Origin: Gammaproteobacteria bacterium
GTDB lineage: Bacteria > Pseudomonadota > Gammaproteobacteria > Pseudomonadales > GM7GCV1
DNA length: 7,834 bases
Assembly (NCBI GenBank): GCA_030830945.1
Contig: JAURLY010000250.1
Span: 1-7,834 of the forward strand
Direction: 5' to 3'
Every line of letters starts with the position of its first letter. Position 1 is the first letter of the stretch. Positions 6,516 through 7,834 of the stretch are shown here, piece after piece. The position numbers and the translations under genes are program-made. The notes below the pieces were generated by a model. It was given only the letters and a program-made list of their open reading frames with translations. It made no database searches and was not told the DNA's origin.

Positions 6516-7010
6516 TTAGGATTTCTCCACCACTTGAAAGAAAAAGTTGGTGTCATTCCAACAATTTTTTTGCTCAGAGACTATTTGCCAGCCAATATCT
6601 AAATCTGGGAAGTACGCGTCTCCCTCTGGGCGCAGGTCTACATAGGTGCGATATACCCTGGAAACAAGGGGCAACATTTGGCGATAAACATTCTCTCCAC
6701 CTATTACCATTATTTCATCAACTTCTAACTTTTCTGCCAGGTTATTGCCTATTTGAATTGCCTCATCAATTGACCTAGCGAGGTGAACTCCCTCTGCAGC
6801 AAAATCCTGATTTCGACTGATCACAATATGAGGCCTTCCGGGCAAAATCCTTCCCAATGATTCAAAAGTTTTTCTGCCCATAATGATGGGCTTACCCATG
6901 GTGTTTTCCTTAAACCACTTTAAGTCATCAGGAATGTGCCAAGGCAATTTATTATCTCGCCCAATTACACCATTCGCTGCCACCGCAACTATAAATGCCA
7001 AGCTAGCCAT
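6516..7010 (-). CDS. folA: Dihydrofolate reductase FolA
   Basis: FolA reduces dihydrofolate to tetrahydrofolate with NADPH and is the target of trimethoprim. The 164-residue protein is close to the E. coli length of 159 and aligns over its whole length. It shows the N-terminal strand IVAVAANGVIG, LPWHIPDDLKWFK with Asp29 in the place of catalytic Asp27 of E. coli, the NADPH-binding MGRKTFESLGR (44-54), LPGRPHIVISR with Arg59 for the folate-binding Arg57, and IGGENVYRQMLP with the Gly104-Gly105 pair. The ATG at 7010 shares one base with the thyA TAA (TAATG), and no clear Shine-Dalgarno precedes it, so translation probably depends on ribosomes finishing thyA. No resistance-type substitution can be judged from sequence alone. 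Confidence 0.97.
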   Translation of the reverse strand: MASLAFIVAVAANGVIGRDNKLPWHIPDDLKWFKENTMGKPIIMGRKTFESLGRILPGRPHIVISRNQDFAAEGVHLARSIDEAIQIGNNLAEKLEVDEIMVIGGENVYRQMLPLVSRVYRTYVDLRPEGDAYFPDLDIGWQIVSEQKNCWNDTNFFFQVVEKS

Positions 7011-7834
7011 TAAATTGCCACAGGTGCCGGTATATGCGGATGTGCTTGATAGCCCACAAGTTCAAAATCCTCAAAAATGAAATCAAAAAGGTCCTCCACC
7101 TTGGGGTTTATCTTCATTTGGGGTAATGGGTAGGGCTCACGGGAAAGCTGCTCTTCTACTTGCTCCAAATGATTAAGATAAAGATGTGCATCACCAAACG
7201 TGTGTATAAAATCACCGGGACGCAGATTAGTTACCTGGGCGATCATCATGGTAAGCAGGCTATAGGAAGCAATGTTGAAAGGAACGCCCAAAAAGACGTC
7301 CGCACTTCGCTGGTAAAGCTGACAGGAAAGCTTGCCATCAAGTACATAGAACTGAAAAAGGCAGTGGCAAGGAGGCAGGGCTTGTCTGCCTTGCTTAGCA
7401 TTTTCACTGGGCGAAAAACGGGTATCGGGCAACACGGTTGGATTCCAGGCACTAACAAGCAATCTTCGTGAGTCAGGATTCGTCTTAATTTGCTCGACCA
7501 ACTCGCTTATCTGATCAACCACTTTGCCGTCCGGACCTTCCCAAGATCGCCACTGCTTTCCATATACCGGGCCGAGATCACCATCCTCTGTCGCCCATCC
7601 GTCCCAAATACTTACCCCGTTATCTTTAAGATAGGCAATATTGGTATCGCCTTTTAAAAACCAGAGCAGCTCGTGAATAATGGATCGAAGGTGACATTTT
7701 TTCGTCGTCACCAACGGAAATCCCTGCGCAAGATCAAATCGCATCTGGTATCCGAATACACTTACTGTTCCAGTGCCTGTCCGGTCTTCCTTGCGAACAC
7801 CCTGATCACGGATGTGACGCATCAAATCAAGATA
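7010..7834 (-). CDS. thyA: Thymidylate synthase ThyA, lacking only the first few codons at window edge
   Basis: ThyA methylates dUMP to dTMP using 5,10-methylene-tetrahydrofolate and produces dihydrofolate for FolA. The frame stays open to the right edge and reads YLDLMRHIRDQG, matching E. coli residues from Tyr4 onward, so only about three codons are missing. The TTG and ATG near 7822-7825 are internal. Conserved parts include DRTGTGT, FPLVTTKKCHLRSIIHELLWFL, GPVYGKQWRSW, DPDSRR-like NPDSRRLLVSAWNP, the catalytic cysteine in LPPCH (codon 7367-7369), FQFYVLDGKLSCQLYQRSADVFLGVPFNIASY, and the C-terminal APVAI that closes over the active site. Relative to E. coli there is an insertion of about 13 residues before the catalytic loop (about 7385-7441). 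Ala replaces Cys in RSxDVFLG. It is followed immediately by folA. Confidence 0.97.
   Translation of the reverse strand, partial: YLDLMRHIRDQGVRKEDRTGTGTVSVFGYQMRFDLAQGFPLVTTKKCHLRSIIHELLWFLKGDTNIAYLKDNGVSIWDGWATEDGDLGPVYGKQWRSWEGPDGKVVDQISELVEQIKTNPDSRRLLVSAWNPTVLPDTRFSPSENAKQGRQALPPCHCLFQFYVLDGKLSCQLYQRSADVFLGVPFNIASYSLLTMMIAQVTNLRPGDFIHTFGDAHLYLNHLEQVEEQLSREPYPLPQMKINPKVEDLFDFIFEDFELVGYQAHPHIPAPVAI

Noticed and set aside
7820..7825. TTG or ATG at the right edge as the thyA start
   Set aside because: The upstream codons read YLD in frame and align with E. coli YLE at residues 4-6, so the true start is just outside the window.
1..7834. Mobile elements, CRISPR arrays, tRNA genes, defence or phage modules
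   Set aside because: No transposase, direct repeat array, clover-leaf sequence or foreign-looking segment was seen. Composition looks even and genes are densely packed housekeeping or transport functions.

Overview
The window looks like ordinary chromosome from a gammaproteobacterium, probably a free-living marine or aquatic one. The base composition is moderate, mid-40s percent GC by eye. ThyA, FolA and IlvD align well with their E. coli counterparts from memory. The central six-gene cluster has the order known from the TonB2 loci of Vibrio and related genera. The genus cannot be fixed from sequence alone. No mobile element, tRNA, rRNA, CRISPR array or phage gene was seen, and all genes appear intact except the two cut by the window edges.

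Layout. Positions 1-1195 (+) hold the 3' two thirds of ilvD (dihydroxy-acid dehydratase). A perfect 36-bp inverted repeat at 1225-1260 ends transcription from both sides. From 6335 down to 1279 (-) runs a tightly packed operon: DUF3450 periplasmic coiled-coil protein, TtpC-like long ExbB, short ExbB2, ExbD2, TonB2, and a secreted TPR protein. Gaps inside it range from 4-bp ATGA overlaps to 18 bp. A 180-bp intergenic region (6336-6515) holds a probable folA terminator, a possible promoter and a C7/G7 homopolymer. From 7834 down to 6516 (-) lie thyA (lacking only about three N-terminal codons at the window edge) and folA, joined by a 1-nt TAATG overlap.

How the genes work together. ThyA converts dUMP to dTMP and leaves dihydrofolate, which FolA reduces, so this pair is a complete thymidylate/folate cycle unit. 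The six-gene operon encodes an inner-membrane proton-driven motor (two different ExbB-type proteins plus ExbD), the energy-transducing rod TonB2, and two exported partners (DUF3450 and TPR). It would energise outer-membrane TonB-dependent transporters for iron chelates, vitamins or glycans. No receptor gene lies in the window, so the substrate is unknown.

The most interesting observation is that the secreted N-terminal half of the TtpC-like protein and the neighbouring DUF3450 protein appear to share one architecture: signal peptide, long coiled coil, then a small domain with matching G-x3-E, aromatic-Thr and R-[VI]-G positions. This suggests a duplicated periplasmic module, one copy fused to the proton channel and one free.
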